Of a stretch of 62,074 nt of DNA, positions 1 through 7,884 are shown piece after piece. A program made the translations under genes and the position numbers. The stretch is from positions 1-62,074 of the forward strand of contig CAIOJR010000208.1 of NCBI GenBank assembly GCA_903858685.1, read 5' to 3'. Each line of letters starts with the position of its first letter. The stretch's first letter is position 1. The DNA comes from an uncultured Caulobacterales bacterium. GTDB taxonomy: Bacteria; Pseudomonadota; Alphaproteobacteria; Caulobacterales; Caulobacteraceae. The notes under the pieces were generated by a model that saw only the letters and a program-made list of their open reading frames with translations, was not told where the DNA came from and did not search any database.

Positions 1-408
1 CCGCCGCCCGCGGCGCCGCCTGCGCCGACCGGCCCGATCCCCGGTTCTGAACAGGACTTCACGGTCAATGTGGGCGATCGCGTCTATTTCGACTTTGATC
101 AATATGCGATCCGCGCAGACGGCAAGGCCGTCCTGTCCGCTCAGGCTGCATGGCTGGTCAAGTATCCGCATGTAAATGTTCGTATCGAAGGCAATGCCGA
201 CGAGCGCGGCACGCGGGAATACAATCTGGCCCTGGGCGCTCGTCGCGCAGAGTCCGTCAAATCCTTCCTGGTCAGCGCAGGCGTTGCCGACAGTCGAATC
301 GCCACGATCTCCTATGGCAAGGAAAAGCCGATTGATGCGGGCACGGGTGATGACGCCTCTGCACATAACCGTAACGGCCACACCGCTCTGGTAAGCGGCG
401 CCAACTAA
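1..408 (+). CDS. pal: Peptidoglycan-associated lipoprotein Pal, 5' end outside window
   Basis: This is the C-terminal part of Pal, the outer-membrane lipoprotein that binds peptidoglycan through an OmpA-like domain and works with the Tol proteins in envelope constriction. The frame is open from base 1, so the signal peptide and lipobox lie upstream. The visible protein begins with a Pro/Ala-rich linker and then carries the OmpA-like domain, with VYFDFD, the GNADERGTREYN segment that contributes peptidoglycan-binding residues, and a final AHNRNGHTAL motif. Most Pal proteins have NRR in that last motif, so NRN is a small departure. The next gene is cpoB, the usual neighbour. The internal GTG at base 70 is not the true start. 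Confidence 0.95.
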   Translation, partial: PPPAAPPAPTGPIPGSEQDFTVNVGDRVYFDFDQYAIRADGKAVLSAQAAWLVKYPHVNVRIEGNADERGTREYNLALGARRAESVKSFLVSAGVADSRIATISYGKEKPIDAGTGDDASAHNRNGHTALVSGAN

Positions 409-417
409 AGCGTGGCC

Positions 418-447
418 GCCGGGGCGCGGGCGCGCTCGCGCCCCGGC
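418..447. other. Perfect 11-bp hairpin between pal and cpoB
   Basis: Bases 418-428 (GCCGGGGCGCG) are exactly complementary to bases 437-447, with an 8-base loop. No T-run follows, so it is not a classical intrinsic terminator. It could stabilise the pal mRNA end or reduce read-through into cpoB. Confidence 0.6.
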
Positions 448-505
448 GTTCGCCGCGAATCAGATAGGCTGTCGGATGCCGGGCGATCCGGGGAGACTGG
501 ACAAG

Positions 506-1465
506 ATGAGCCCCTCTATCCTTTTCAAACGTCTGATGGCTGGCGCGGCCTGTGCGCCGATCACCCTGTTGCTGATGAGCGCGCCCGCCGGGGCCGCTGA
601 CGACACGGCCCGCATCGAACGGCTTGAAAAGCAGGTCAACGAACTTCGCGCCATTGTATTTCAGGCCCGCAACACCGGCCACCCGGTCGAGATCAAGGAC
701 GCTGGTCCCGATCCCGCCGTCACAGCCCTGACCCAAAGGGTGGATGATCTGGAAACGACCCTGCGCAAGCTGCAGGGCGGTACGGAAATCTCCAATCATG
801 ATCTTGACGAGGCCAAGGCCCGCCTGGACGCCGAGCGCACGGACCGCGCCGCCCAGACCCAGGCCCTGACGGACAGGATCATCAAGCTCGAATCCCAGAT
901 CACCGCCCTCGCCACGCCCGCGCCGTCGCCGACATCCGCGACTGAGACCGTCCCAAAAGGCGCGCATGGCGCCCCGCTCAAGGGCAAGCCTGCGGTCGTG
1001 GCGCCTGCCACCCCGCCCGCCACAGCACCCGACGCCGCGGCCCCGGGTCGGGCTGACGACGCGCCCTCGGCCGGCAATCCCGCCCTGGAGTTCAAGACTG
1101 CCCGCACCCTGTTGGCGTCCGGCGACTATGGCGGAGCGTCGCAGGCCTTGCAGGCCTTTGTCTCGACCCATCCTGCCGACGCCCATACGGGCGAAGCCTA
1201 TTACTGGCTGGGCGAAAGCTATTATGTGCGCGACCTGAACGGGGACGCGACCGCGGCCTATGCCCGCGCCCTGAAGGGCTGGCCCAAGACGACCTGGGGA
1301 CCCGACGCGGTGATCAAGCTCGCCCGCACGCTCGCCGCCACGAATCGCCAGCCCGACGCCTGCGCCGCCATGGCGGAGTATGGCCGCCACTATGGCGCCA
1401 CCGCCACGCCCGCCATGAAGGCGCGCGCCGAGCAGACCCGCACCAAGATCGGCTGTCCGGGCTGA
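506..1465 (+). CDS. cpoB: Tol-Pal system protein YbgF/CpoB
   Basis: This periplasmic protein coordinates peptidoglycan synthesis with outer-membrane constriction alongside Tol-Pal. Starting at ATG 506 gives 319 residues and a clean signal peptide ending near SAPAGA-ADD; a GGGGAG ribosome site lies about 11 bases upstream. An ATG at 476 is also in frame but would put ten extra residues before the signal peptide. After the signal peptide comes a coiled-coil segment (IERLEKQVNELRAI, then VDDLETTLRKL), an Ala/Pro-rich linker, and a C-terminal TPR region containing GEAYYWLGESYY. It follows pal by about 100 bases, as in other proteobacteria. Confidence 0.93.
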   Translation: MSPSILFKRLMAGAACAPITLLLMSAPAGAADDTARIERLEKQVNELRAIVFQARNTGHPVEIKDAGPDPAVTALTQRVDDLETTLRKLQGGTEISNHDLDEAKARLDAERTDRAAQTQALTDRIIKLESQITALATPAPSPTSATETVPKGAHGAPLKGKPAVVAPATPPATAPDAAAPGRADDAPSAGNPALEFKTARTLLASGDYGGASQALQAFVSTHPADAHTGEAYYWLGESYYVRDLNGDATAAYARALKGWPKTTWGPDAVIKLARTLAATNRQPDACAAMAEYGRHYGATATPAMKARAEQTRTKIGCPG

Positions 1466-1491
1466 ACCTCGGCGGGTCGAGGCGAACGGGC

Positions 1492-2739
1492 ATGACTGGA
1501 CAGGACAGGTTCTCGCCCTTCCCGGAAGCTGAAGCCGTTCTGTATGACCGGCTCGATCCCTCTCAGTCCGCGCCGCTGGCTGTCGCGTTTTCGGGCGGGG
1601 GCGACAGCCTGGCGCTGTTGCTTCTGGCGGCCAGGTTCGGGCGTCGGCATCACCGACCTGTCATTGCACTCACCCTTGACCACCAGATCAACCCGCTCAG
1701 CCTGGAATGGACACGGCAGGCGCAGGGCATGGCCCTCGCCCTCGGCGCGGAGTGGCGCGGTCTGGTCTGGTCGGCGCCGAAACCCGCTACTGGTCTGGCC
1801 GCCGCGGCGCGTCAGGCGCGCCACAAGCTGCTGGCCGTAGCGGCGCGTGACAGTGGTTGTCAGGTCCTGCTCATGGGACACACAGCCGACGATCTGCTGG
1901 AGACGACCCTGATGCGGGCCAGGGACACGCCCGGACTGGGCGCCCCGCGCATCTGGTCGCCCTCGCCAGTCTGGCCGCAGGGCCGCGGCGTGTTTGTCCT
2001 GCGCCCCCTTTTGTCTGTGCGGCGGGCCGCCCTGCGCGACTGGCTGACAACGGAGGGGCTGGACTGGATCGACGACCCGGCCAATGACCATCCGGCCTCC
2101 GCCCGCGCGCGAGCGCGCCGAGCCCTGGCGTGCGGCGCCATGCCCCAACCGCACGCGCCTGATGGCCCCCTCTATCCTTTGTTGGCGGATGCGGTGCGGT
2201 TTGATCAGACGGGGCTGGCCCGTATCGATCGACAGGCTCTGTCTAGGGCGCCTGCAGACGCCGCGAGCCTTTGTCTGGGCGCGGCCATTTTGAGCGTGAG
2301 CGGGCGCCCCTTTCCCCCACGATCAGACCGCCTGACCGGACTGCTCGCCCGATCGCGCACTGAGCCCGAACTCATCGCCACACTGGGCGGCGCCCGGCTC
2401 GAAACGTTCGGCGCGGAGCTTCTCATCGCGCCGGAACCTGTGGACCGACGCCGCCCCATGACGAGCGAGGACGACGTCTTTGAGGGCCGGTTCGAAACGA
2501 CGCCCGGCGTGGCGTGGGTGCGTCTGGCCGGACGCGCGGCGCAGCTTTCGCCGACCGACCGCAAGGCCGTGCAGGCCATGCCCGCCCTGATCCGCCCGGC
2601 CCTGCCGGTCGCCCTGGATACGGCCGGCGCACCCCGGTTGCCGCACCCGCTGGGAACCGGCCCGTCCGTTCGCGCTTTGGCGGCTCAACGTTTCGCCAGC
2701 GCCGTGGGCCAGATTCGCAGCGAACATGATCTGGCCTGA
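1492..2739 (+). CDS. tilS: tRNA(Ile)-lysidine synthetase TilS
   Basis: TilS attaches lysine to C34 of the minor tRNA-Ile, changing its decoding from AUG to AUA. The N-terminal PP-loop ATPase signature is present as SGGGDS (residues 34-39), followed by a typical N-type ATP pyrophosphatase domain with the DDLLETTLMR segment near residue 130. The protein is 415 residues, normal for the family. The gene starts 26 bases after cpoB and is probably co-transcribed with pal-cpoB. In many alphaproteobacteria tilS is followed by ftsH; here ftsH is about 38 kb away. Confidence 0.93.
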   Translation: MTGQDRFSPFPEAEAVLYDRLDPSQSAPLAVAFSGGGDSLALLLLAARFGRRHHRPVIALTLDHQINPLSLEWTRQAQGMALALGAEWRGLVWSAPKPATGLAAAARQARHKLLAVAARDSGCQVLLMGHTADDLLETTLMRARDTPGLGAPRIWSPSPVWPQGRGVFVLRPLLSVRRAALRDWLTTEGLDWIDDPANDHPASARARARRALACGAMPQPHAPDGPLYPLLADAVRFDQTGLARIDRQALSRAPADAASLCLGAAILSVSGRPFPPRSDRLTGLLARSRTEPELIATLGGARLETFGAELLIAPEPVDRRRPMTSEDDVFEGRFETTPGVAWVRLAGRAAQLSPTDRKAVQAMPALIRPALPVALDTAGAPRLPHPLGTGPSVRALAAQRFASAVGQIRSEHDLA

Positions 2740-2799
2740 CCTCGCGCCCGGAAAACAGGCCATGGCGCTGCGGCCCAAACTGGCGATAAGGTGGCCCTG

Positions 2800-2832
2800 A
2801 TGATCATGTTCCGTTCGCCCTTCGCCCGATGA
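2800..2832 (+). other. Ten-codon mini-ORF overlapping the xdhC start
   Basis: ATG at 2800 opens a ten-codon frame (MIMFRSPFAR) whose TGA stop (2830-2832) overlaps the ATG of the next gene (2829-2831). An AAGG ribosome-binding site lies about 8 bases before this ATG. The large gene itself has only pyrimidine-rich sequence in front of its start. It may be a leader peptide used for translational coupling; that is inferred from layout only. Confidence 0.4.
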
Positions 2833-3839
2833 CGACCGACTTGCCAAAGCCGGACGACGGACCCGGCTATTTTGCGGACTGGCCGATGTTCGGCCTTGTC
2901 GATGATATCCGCCCGGCGATGCGCCAAGCCATGGCGGCAGGGCAGGCCTTTGCATTGGTGACGCTGATCTCGGCGGACGGCGGCTCGCCGCGTCCTCCGG
3001 GCGCGCAGATGCTGGTCACCCACAACAGCCTGTCTGGATTTCTATCCGGCGGGTGCGTCGAAGCCGATGTCGCGCTCCATGCCCGGCGCGCCCTTGCGGA
3101 CGGGGGCTTCAGGCGCCTGATCTATGGCGATGGCAGTCCCTGGCCGGATATCCGGCTGCTCTGCGGCGCCCGGATCGAGATTCTGGTGGAGCCCCTGTCG
3201 AGCCAGGATCAAGCGGCGCGTGAGTTGGTCGAATTGCGCGACAAACGCATCCCCGCCCTTTGGACGACCCATGGGGCGGCAAGACGATGCGGGCCCGCCG
3301 GGGCTGTGGGCGCGACGCCCAGCCTCGATCTCCGCCTCGATCCCTTCGAAGTGAAACTGACCCTCCCCCCGCAGCGCAGATTGGTGGTGGTAGGCGCTGA
3401 CCCAACCGCCCTGGCGATCGCGCAACTGGGTGTCGACATGGGCTATGAAACCCATATGGTGCGACCGCGCGGGCCGACGGTGCCGCCGCCTGTGGCCGGA
3501 CTGCACTATCATCGCAGAGCCGCCGGCGAGGCGCTGGACGGGATCAAGCTCGACGCCTGGAGCTTCGTGGCCGTGGCGACCCATGACACCGACACCGATG
3601 AGGCGGCGCTGATCAATGCCTTGAGATCGTCCGCTGCCTATGTGGGGGTCCTTGGCGCGCGGCGCAGACTGCCGGAACGCCTGTCGCGTCTGGCGGCCCA
3701 GGGCCTCACAGCCCTTGACCTGGCGCGACTGAAGGCGCCCATCGGCCTGGATCTTGGCGGAAAGTCGCCCTTTGAAATCGCCGTCGCCGTCATGGCTGAA
3801 ATCACCGCCACGGCTAACGGCGCAGGCGCAGAAAGCTGA
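2829..3839 (+). CDS. XdhC/CoxI family protein
   Basis: XdhC-family proteins insert or mature the molybdenum cofactor of xanthine dehydrogenase and CO dehydrogenase type enzymes. The N-terminal XdhC_CoxI domain carries GSPRPPGAQM and FLSGGCVEADV, with the conserved GGCVE cysteine. The C-terminal part is a Rossmann domain with RLVVVGADPTALAIAQ and GVLGARRR. The length is 336 residues. No xdhA, xdhB or other molybdoenzyme gene is near, so its client is unknown. The start has no ribosome-binding site of its own but overlaps a mini-ORF that does; ATG 2886 is an alternative start. The last 26 bases overlap the convergent gene on the minus strand. Confidence 0.87.
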   Translation: MTTDLPKPDDGPGYFADWPMFGLVDDIRPAMRQAMAAGQAFALVTLISADGGSPRPPGAQMLVTHNSLSGFLSGGCVEADVALHARRALADGGFRRLIYGDGSPWPDIRLLCGARIEILVEPLSSQDQAARELVELRDKRIPALWTTHGAARRCGPAGAVGATPSLDLRLDPFEVKLTLPPQRRLVVVGADPTALAIAQLGVDMGYETHMVRPRGPTVPPPVAGLHYHRRAAGEALDGIKLDAWSFVAVATHDTDTDEAALINALRSSAAYVGVLGARRRLPERLSRLAAQGLTALDLARLKAPIGLDLGGKSPFEIAVAVMAEITATANGAGAES

Positions 3840-4671
3840 CGGCGGCGGCGAAATCGCCGACCTCGTAGACGGCGCGCTGGATCTGGTCGCCTGTGCGGGT
3901 GGACTGGACAAAATCCACCTCCACCACTTCGCGCGGGTCCAGCATGGAGATGGCGTCGATCGCCGCGTCGGTGAAGCGGAAACCCGCCTCCCCGTCAGGC
4001 GCGGGTATCCGGTCCGACGCGAAGATGGTGCGATTGAAGGCCGCAGGGGCCGGGGCCAGATTCCCGGTCAGATAGGGGTCGGGCGCCTTGGCCAGATCGC
4101 GCAGCACAAGGCGCACGGAGGCGGGCGCCGCGCCTGCTGTCGACGCCATCAGATAGGTCTCACCATCGCGGGCCGCCAGGCCAAAGCGCGACCCCGGCGC
4201 CGACGCCCAAGCCGGGGCGGCGGTCAGGGCCCAGCGCCCCTCCCCGATGCGGGACGACACGACCGTGCGGTCCGCCCGCCAGCCGCCCGCGGCGCCTGGA
4301 AACGACATCTTGTAGAGGCCGGCGAAACTGGAAAAGGCGTCGCGCACGCGGTTTGCCTCTTTCAGAAGCACCGGATCGCGGCAGGAAATCGCCCCGCCGC
4401 GCGTGCGGGCAAGCTCTGTCAAAGCGTTCAGCTCAGTGCGTCCAATCCCGCCGCGCAGGGCCGTATTGCGCGCCTGATAGGCGCCCATGGCCAGGGCGGA
4501 CGAAAGGGTCGGTTCAAACAGATGACAACGGCCGTCCGCCACCATCATGGCGGCGCGCTCCGCATAGAGCCTTCCCGGCGAAGCCGCAGCCTGTCCGGCC
4601 AGGCCCAGCGTCAGGACCAGCACGCAGCCTGACCAGGTCCGGGAGCGCGCATTCCGCTCAACGTTTTGCAT
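3814..4671 (-). CDS. Secreted protein of unknown function, 285 aa
   Basis: I do not recognise a family. The N-terminus has basic residues followed by a hydrophobic stretch (CVLVLTLGLAGQAAA) that fits a signal peptide cut before SPGRL. The mature part is mixed alpha/beta in character with two cysteines (in GRCHLFE and AISCRDP) that could form a disulfide in the periplasm, and ends in a basic FLRLRR tail. Codon use looks like the neighbouring genes. It is convergent with xdhC and overlaps its end by 26 bases. It is divergent from the DUF1491 gene, so promoters for both should lie in 4672-4778. Confidence 0.75.
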   Translation of the reverse strand: MQNVERNARSRTWSGCVLVLTLGLAGQAAASPGRLYAERAAMMVADGRCHLFEPTLSSALAMGAYQARNTALRGGIGRTELNALTELARTRGGAISCRDPVLLKEANRVRDAFSSFAGLYKMSFPGAAGGWRADRTVVSSRIGEGRWALTAAPAWASAPGSRFGLAARDGETYLMASTAGAAPASVRLVLRDLAKAPDPYLTGNLAPAPAAFNRTIFASDRIPAPDGEAGFRFTDAAIDAISMLDPREVVEVDFVQSTRTGDQIQRAVYEVGDFAAAVSFLRLRR

Positions 4672-4778
4672 TTTGGCCTGACTGCATCGGGGATATCCTT
4701 GCGCCGGGTGTCCGGCTGAGTCAGGTCTTTCCTAACCGGGTTCGTCTTTCAACCGGGTTAGCGGCGCAGGGACGAGCC

Positions 4779-5111
4779 ATGAACTTTCCATCCGACATCT
4801 GGGTCGCAGCCCTGATCCGCCGCGCCAATAAGGAAGGCGCCTTCGCCGTGGTCACCCGCAAGGGCGACCCACGCGCGGGGGCCATACTGGTGCGGGTCTG
4901 GAACAGTCGCGCCAGCGAGATGCACATCTATGCCGAGGCTTTGAATGCAAAGGGAGAATCAGTCTGGATCGAACCCGTCAGCGCCACCTCGGAAGCCGAC
5001 CTTGAGGCCTATGTGCAGCGCGCCGTGCGGATCGACCCCGACATCTGGGTCGTTGATATTGAGGATGTGACCGGCCGCCACTTCCTGGTTGAGCCGGTAG
5101 AAAAGCGTTAA
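4779..5111 (+). CDS. DUF1491 family protein
   Basis: This small (110 aa) cytoplasmic protein matches the DUF1491 pattern of alphaproteobacteria: WVAALIRRANKEGAFAVVTRKGDPRAG near the start and DPDIWVVDIED near the end. The start at ATG 4779 is chosen because the family begins with a short MxxP..WVxALIRR segment; the in-frame region further upstream has out-of-frame-like composition. GCAGGGACGAG before the start contains a weak AGG ribosome site. The function of the family is unknown. It is followed by another small conserved gene on the same strand. Confidence 0.82.
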   Translation: MNFPSDIWVAALIRRANKEGAFAVVTRKGDPRAGAILVRVWNSRASEMHIYAEALNAKGESVWIEPVSATSEADLEAYVQRAVRIDPDIWVVDIEDVTGRHFLVEPVEKR

Positions 5112-5181
5112 CCGCCTTCTTCAACCTGCCCGTAAACGGCCCGCGGTAATGTGTCGCTTCCCGCCACAGGAGCGCCCCTGC

Positions 5182-5556
5182 ATGATCTTCCTGCTCAATG
5201 ATACGGTTCTGACCCTGGAGAGCATCAGTCCCCCGCTCGATCCGGCTCGATTCCGTGCCTTGAGCCCGGCCTTCCTGCTCAAGCTGGGCGCTGAAGCCTT
5301 TTCGGAACGCCCGATGCTGCACCGGACCGATCCGGTCATGGCCAAGCGACTCGCCAGCCTGATCATCGCCAAGACGCCGGAAGTCAACGCCGCCCTGTTC
5401 GTGGCGCCCTCGCTGAACTGCAACCCCGATCACGTCCTGACCAAGGTCGCGTCCCTGTCCATCGACCTCATGGCCGACCTTCTGCATCGCCAGAGAGAAA
5501 ACGCCCTGACCACTCTGGTGGCGGATAGCCTTGTCTGGAGGCGCATGGCGGCCTGA
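5182..5556 (+). CDS. Conserved small protein of unknown function, 124 aa
   Basis: I do not recognise this protein. It starts at ATG 5182, preceded by ACAGGAG 9-15 bases upstream; an in-frame ATG at 5149 lacks such a site. The product is soluble and alpha-helical in character, with LSPAFLLKLGAEAF and a C-terminal helix LLHRQRENALTTLV. There is no signal peptide. It lies between DUF1491 and the ABC transporter genes on the same strand, 70 bases after the former. Confidence 0.72.
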   Translation: MIFLLNDTVLTLESISPPLDPARFRALSPAFLLKLGAEAFSERPMLHRTDPVMAKRLASLIIAKTPEVNAALFVAPSLNCNPDHVLTKVASLSIDLMADLLHRQRENALTTLVADSLVWRRMAA

Positions 5557-5615
5557 TCGCCGAAATGCCGGCGGCCGCGCTTCCCTGGGGCGCTGAAGGC
5601 GCCTAACTTGAGCGC

Positions 5616-6422
5616 ATGACCATCGCCGACCTCCGCCCCCCCACCCTTAGCCTTGCGGCGTCGCTGAGTGACGTCACGGTGCGCTATGGCGACCGCGCCG
5701 TTCTGGGCCCTTTCAGTCTGGCGATTCCCGCCGACGGCGCCATTGCGCTGGTGGGGCCGTCAGGATGCGGAAAATCGACAGCGCTTCGGCTGCTGGCCGG
5801 GCTTGAGACGCCCACCACTGGACGTGTCGTGCGCGCGGCAGGCCGGGGCGATACGGCGGTGGTGTTTCAGGCGCCGACCCTGGCGCCCTGGTCCACGGCG
5901 CTGGAGAACGCCGCCCTGCCGCTTCGCCTGGCCGGGATCGGCAGGACAGAGGCCAATGCGCGCGCGAGCGATGCGCTGGCGCGGGTTGGGCTGACGGGTT
6001 CGGCTCATCTGAAGCCGGCTCAACTGTCTGGCGGCATGGCCATGCGGGTCAGTCTGGCCCGCGCGCTCGCCACCTCGCCTAGCCTGTTGCTGCTGGACGA
6101 ACCCTTTGCGGCATTGGACGAGATCACAAGACGACGACTGGCCGATGATGTCATGACCGTCTGGACGGGCCCACGCCCCGCCATGGTCTTTGTCACCCAC
6201 AGCGTCGAGGAAGCCGTCTATATGGCCGACCGGGTGGTGGTGATGAGCCCCGGTCCTGGCCACACGGTGCAGGATACGCACATTGACGCGCCTTTTCCCC
6301 GCCCGCCCCAGTTTCGCACCTCCGGGCTGTTTCGCGACGCGGTAGAGGCCGTATCCGCCGCATTGGAAGCGGCCATGGCCCGCCATGTCCCCATGTCAGA
6401 TCCGGGGGACGCGGGCCTGTGA
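5616..6422 (+). CDS. ABC transporter ATP-binding protein, SsuB/TauB/ThiZ type
   Basis: This is the cytoplasmic ATPase of an importer of the nitrate/sulfonate/taurine/thiamine-precursor class. It has Walker A GPSGCGKST (residues 47-55), the signature LSGGMAMRVSLARAL, Walker B LLLLDEPFAALDE and the switch histidine in FVTHSVEEA. The length of 268 residues is usual. The stop overlaps the start of the permease gene by four bases (GTGA), so the two are translationally coupled. No binding protein follows; a binding lipoprotein of the matching class is encoded at 14.5 kb. The substrate cannot be read from the ATPase. Confidence 0.9.
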   Translation: MTIADLRPPTLSLAASLSDVTVRYGDRAVLGPFSLAIPADGAIALVGPSGCGKSTALRLLAGLETPTTGRVVRAAGRGDTAVVFQAPTLAPWSTALENAALPLRLAGIGRTEANARASDALARVGLTGSAHLKPAQLSGGMAMRVSLARALATSPSLLLLDEPFAALDEITRRRLADDVMTVWTGPRPAMVFVTHSVEEAVYMADRVVVMSPGPGHTVQDTHIDAPFPRPPQFRTSGLFRDAVEAVSAALEAAMARHVPMSDPGDAGL

Positions 6423-7189
6423 TCAAAACACTCAAACAGATCGCCCCGCCGCTGATTCTGGCCGCCCTGTTGCTGGCCCTATGGGAGTCGACGTGTCGGC
6501 TCGGTCATTTGCCGGTCTATCTGTTGCCGGCCCCGTCCGCAGTGGGCTTGGCGCTGGCGACAGATGCGCCATCGCTGTTTGCAAGCGCATGGGTCACCCT
6601 GTCCACCGCATTGGCGGCGCTTATTCTGGCTGCGCTGATCGCTGTGCCCCTGGCCCTGCTTGCGGCGCTGTCGCCCATGATTGAACGCGCTGTGCAGCCC
6701 ATAGCGGTGACCCTGCAGGTGACGCCCATCGTCGCGGTCGCGCCATTGGTGGTGATCTGGGCCGGACTTGAGCACCCGGAGCGCGCGACCACGGCGCTGG
6801 CGGCGCTGGCGGCGTTTTTCCCGCTGTTTTCCGGAGCACTGACCGGATTGAAATCGGCGGATCCGGATCTGGAGCGATTGTTCGACCTCTATGGCGCAAA
6901 GCCGTTCCAGCGGCTGTGGCGCCTGCGCCTGCCAGCGGCCACCCCGTTCGCCCTGGAAGGCCTGAAGGTCGGCGTGGGCCTGTCAGTGATCGGGGCCGTG
7001 GTCGCAGAAATATCGGCAGGCTCCGGCGGATCTCAGGGACTCGCATGGCGCATCATGCAGACCAGCCAGCAACTGCGCACCGCAGAGACCTTCGCCTCTT
7101 TGGCGTCATTGGCCATACTTGCCGTCGTTCTACACGCCCTGACCCGCTTTTTAGAGGTGCAGATATTGCGAAACTGGCGCGGACGTTAG
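6419..7189 (+). CDS. ABC transporter permease, SsuC/ThiX type
   Basis: This is the inner-membrane permease partner of the preceding ATPase, of the BPD-type permease family. It starts at GTG 6419 inside the ATPase stop. It is 256 residues with about six hydrophobic segments, beginning with PPLILAALLLALWE, and carries an EAA-type loop around LFDLYGAKPFQRLWRLRLPAATPF that should contact the ATPase. The length and topology suit sulfonate, taurine or hydroxymethylpyrimidine importers. thiD at 43.5 kb and the THI5/NMT1-like binding protein at 14.5 kb make thiamine-precursor uptake possible, but that is inference. Confidence 0.9.
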   Translation: MIKTLKQIAPPLILAALLLALWESTCRLGHLPVYLLPAPSAVGLALATDAPSLFASAWVTLSTALAALILAALIAVPLALLAALSPMIERAVQPIAVTLQVTPIVAVAPLVVIWAGLEHPERATTALAALAAFFPLFSGALTGLKSADPDLERLFDLYGAKPFQRLWRLRLPAATPFALEGLKVGVGLSVIGAVVAEISAGSGGSQGLAWRIMQTSQQLRTAETFASLASLAILAVVLHALTRFLEVQILRNWRGR

Positions 7190-7259
7190 CCGGGGATTAA
7201 TGGCCCTCCGATTAAACCTTGTCCGCTGAAGGCAAGCATGGGCAAGGGACGCGATCTGA

Positions 7260-7853
7260 ATGAGCGCGACACAGGCAAGAGCCAGGGCTGTGATGATCTC
7301 TGCATTGCTCGCCGGGAGTTGCGCCCGGCTGGCCTTCGCCGCCGAACTGGAACAGACCGCCCCGCCGCTCGACCGCTATGGCGGCGGTCGCCGCTATCTG
7401 GCTCAAACCTCAGAAGTGATCGGCCAAAGGCTGACCTGGGCAGGCAAGGTGGAGCCTGGCGCGCAAGACCTGCCGACCCGAATCCAGACCCCGAACCGCG
7501 AAGCTTCTGTCTCCGCCCGCGTTCAGACCGCCGACCTCGTCCGTCTGGAGACCACGGCTCCAGCTTTTGCCGGCCGCCCGGTCGGCGCGGTTGCCAGCGT
7601 CCAGAGCCGGCCATGGGCGCATTCAGCAGACGATGCGGCGGCTGGCGCCGACGCGCGCCTCTATTCCGTGCATCGCGAATTCGGCCTGACTCCCGACCCG
7701 ATTGCGACCGCGCCGACGACCTTTACCGGCAGTGCGGATCTGGCGGCTGACGACGCCGCCGCCGCCGCGCCCCAGCCCAACCGCAACACGGCCGCCGGTC
7801 GCACGGCGATCACGCAGGACCGCATCAACAATTCAGGGGATGGACAGCCATGA
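7260..7853 (+). CDS. Secreted low-complexity protein of unknown function, 197 aa
   Basis: No family is recognised. Start ATG 7260 gives a signal-peptide-like N-terminus (AVMISALLAGSCARLAFA-AELEQ). The mature chain is rich in Ala, Thr, Pro and Asp, with few hydrophobic stretches, and looks mostly disordered. It begins with a DRYGGGRRYLAQTSEVIG segment that may be the only folded part. The stop at 7853 lies about 30 bases before the preferred start of the DUF2336 gene, so the two are probably one transcript. A GTG-less upstream region of 70 bases contains no clear promoter. Confidence 0.65.
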   Translation: MSATQARARAVMISALLAGSCARLAFAAELEQTAPPLDRYGGGRRYLAQTSEVIGQRLTWAGKVEPGAQDLPTRIQTPNREASVSARVQTADLVRLETTAPAFAGRPVGAVASVQSRPWAHSADDAAAGADARLYSVHREFGLTPDPIATAPTTFTGSADLAADDAAAAAPQPNRNTAAGRTAITQDRINNSGDGQP

Positions 7854-7884
7854 GCCGCGCCTTCCCCACCGACAGGTCCACCCG

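Noticed and set aside
272-1390. Long open frame on the minus strand across pal and cpoB (372 aa)
   Set aside because: It is antisense to two well-supported genes, is arginine- and glycine-rich with no family motif, and reflects GC-rich codon use.
7197-7215. CtrA box upstream of the secreted unknown gene
   Set aside because: The two TTAA elements are separated by 11 bases, not 7.
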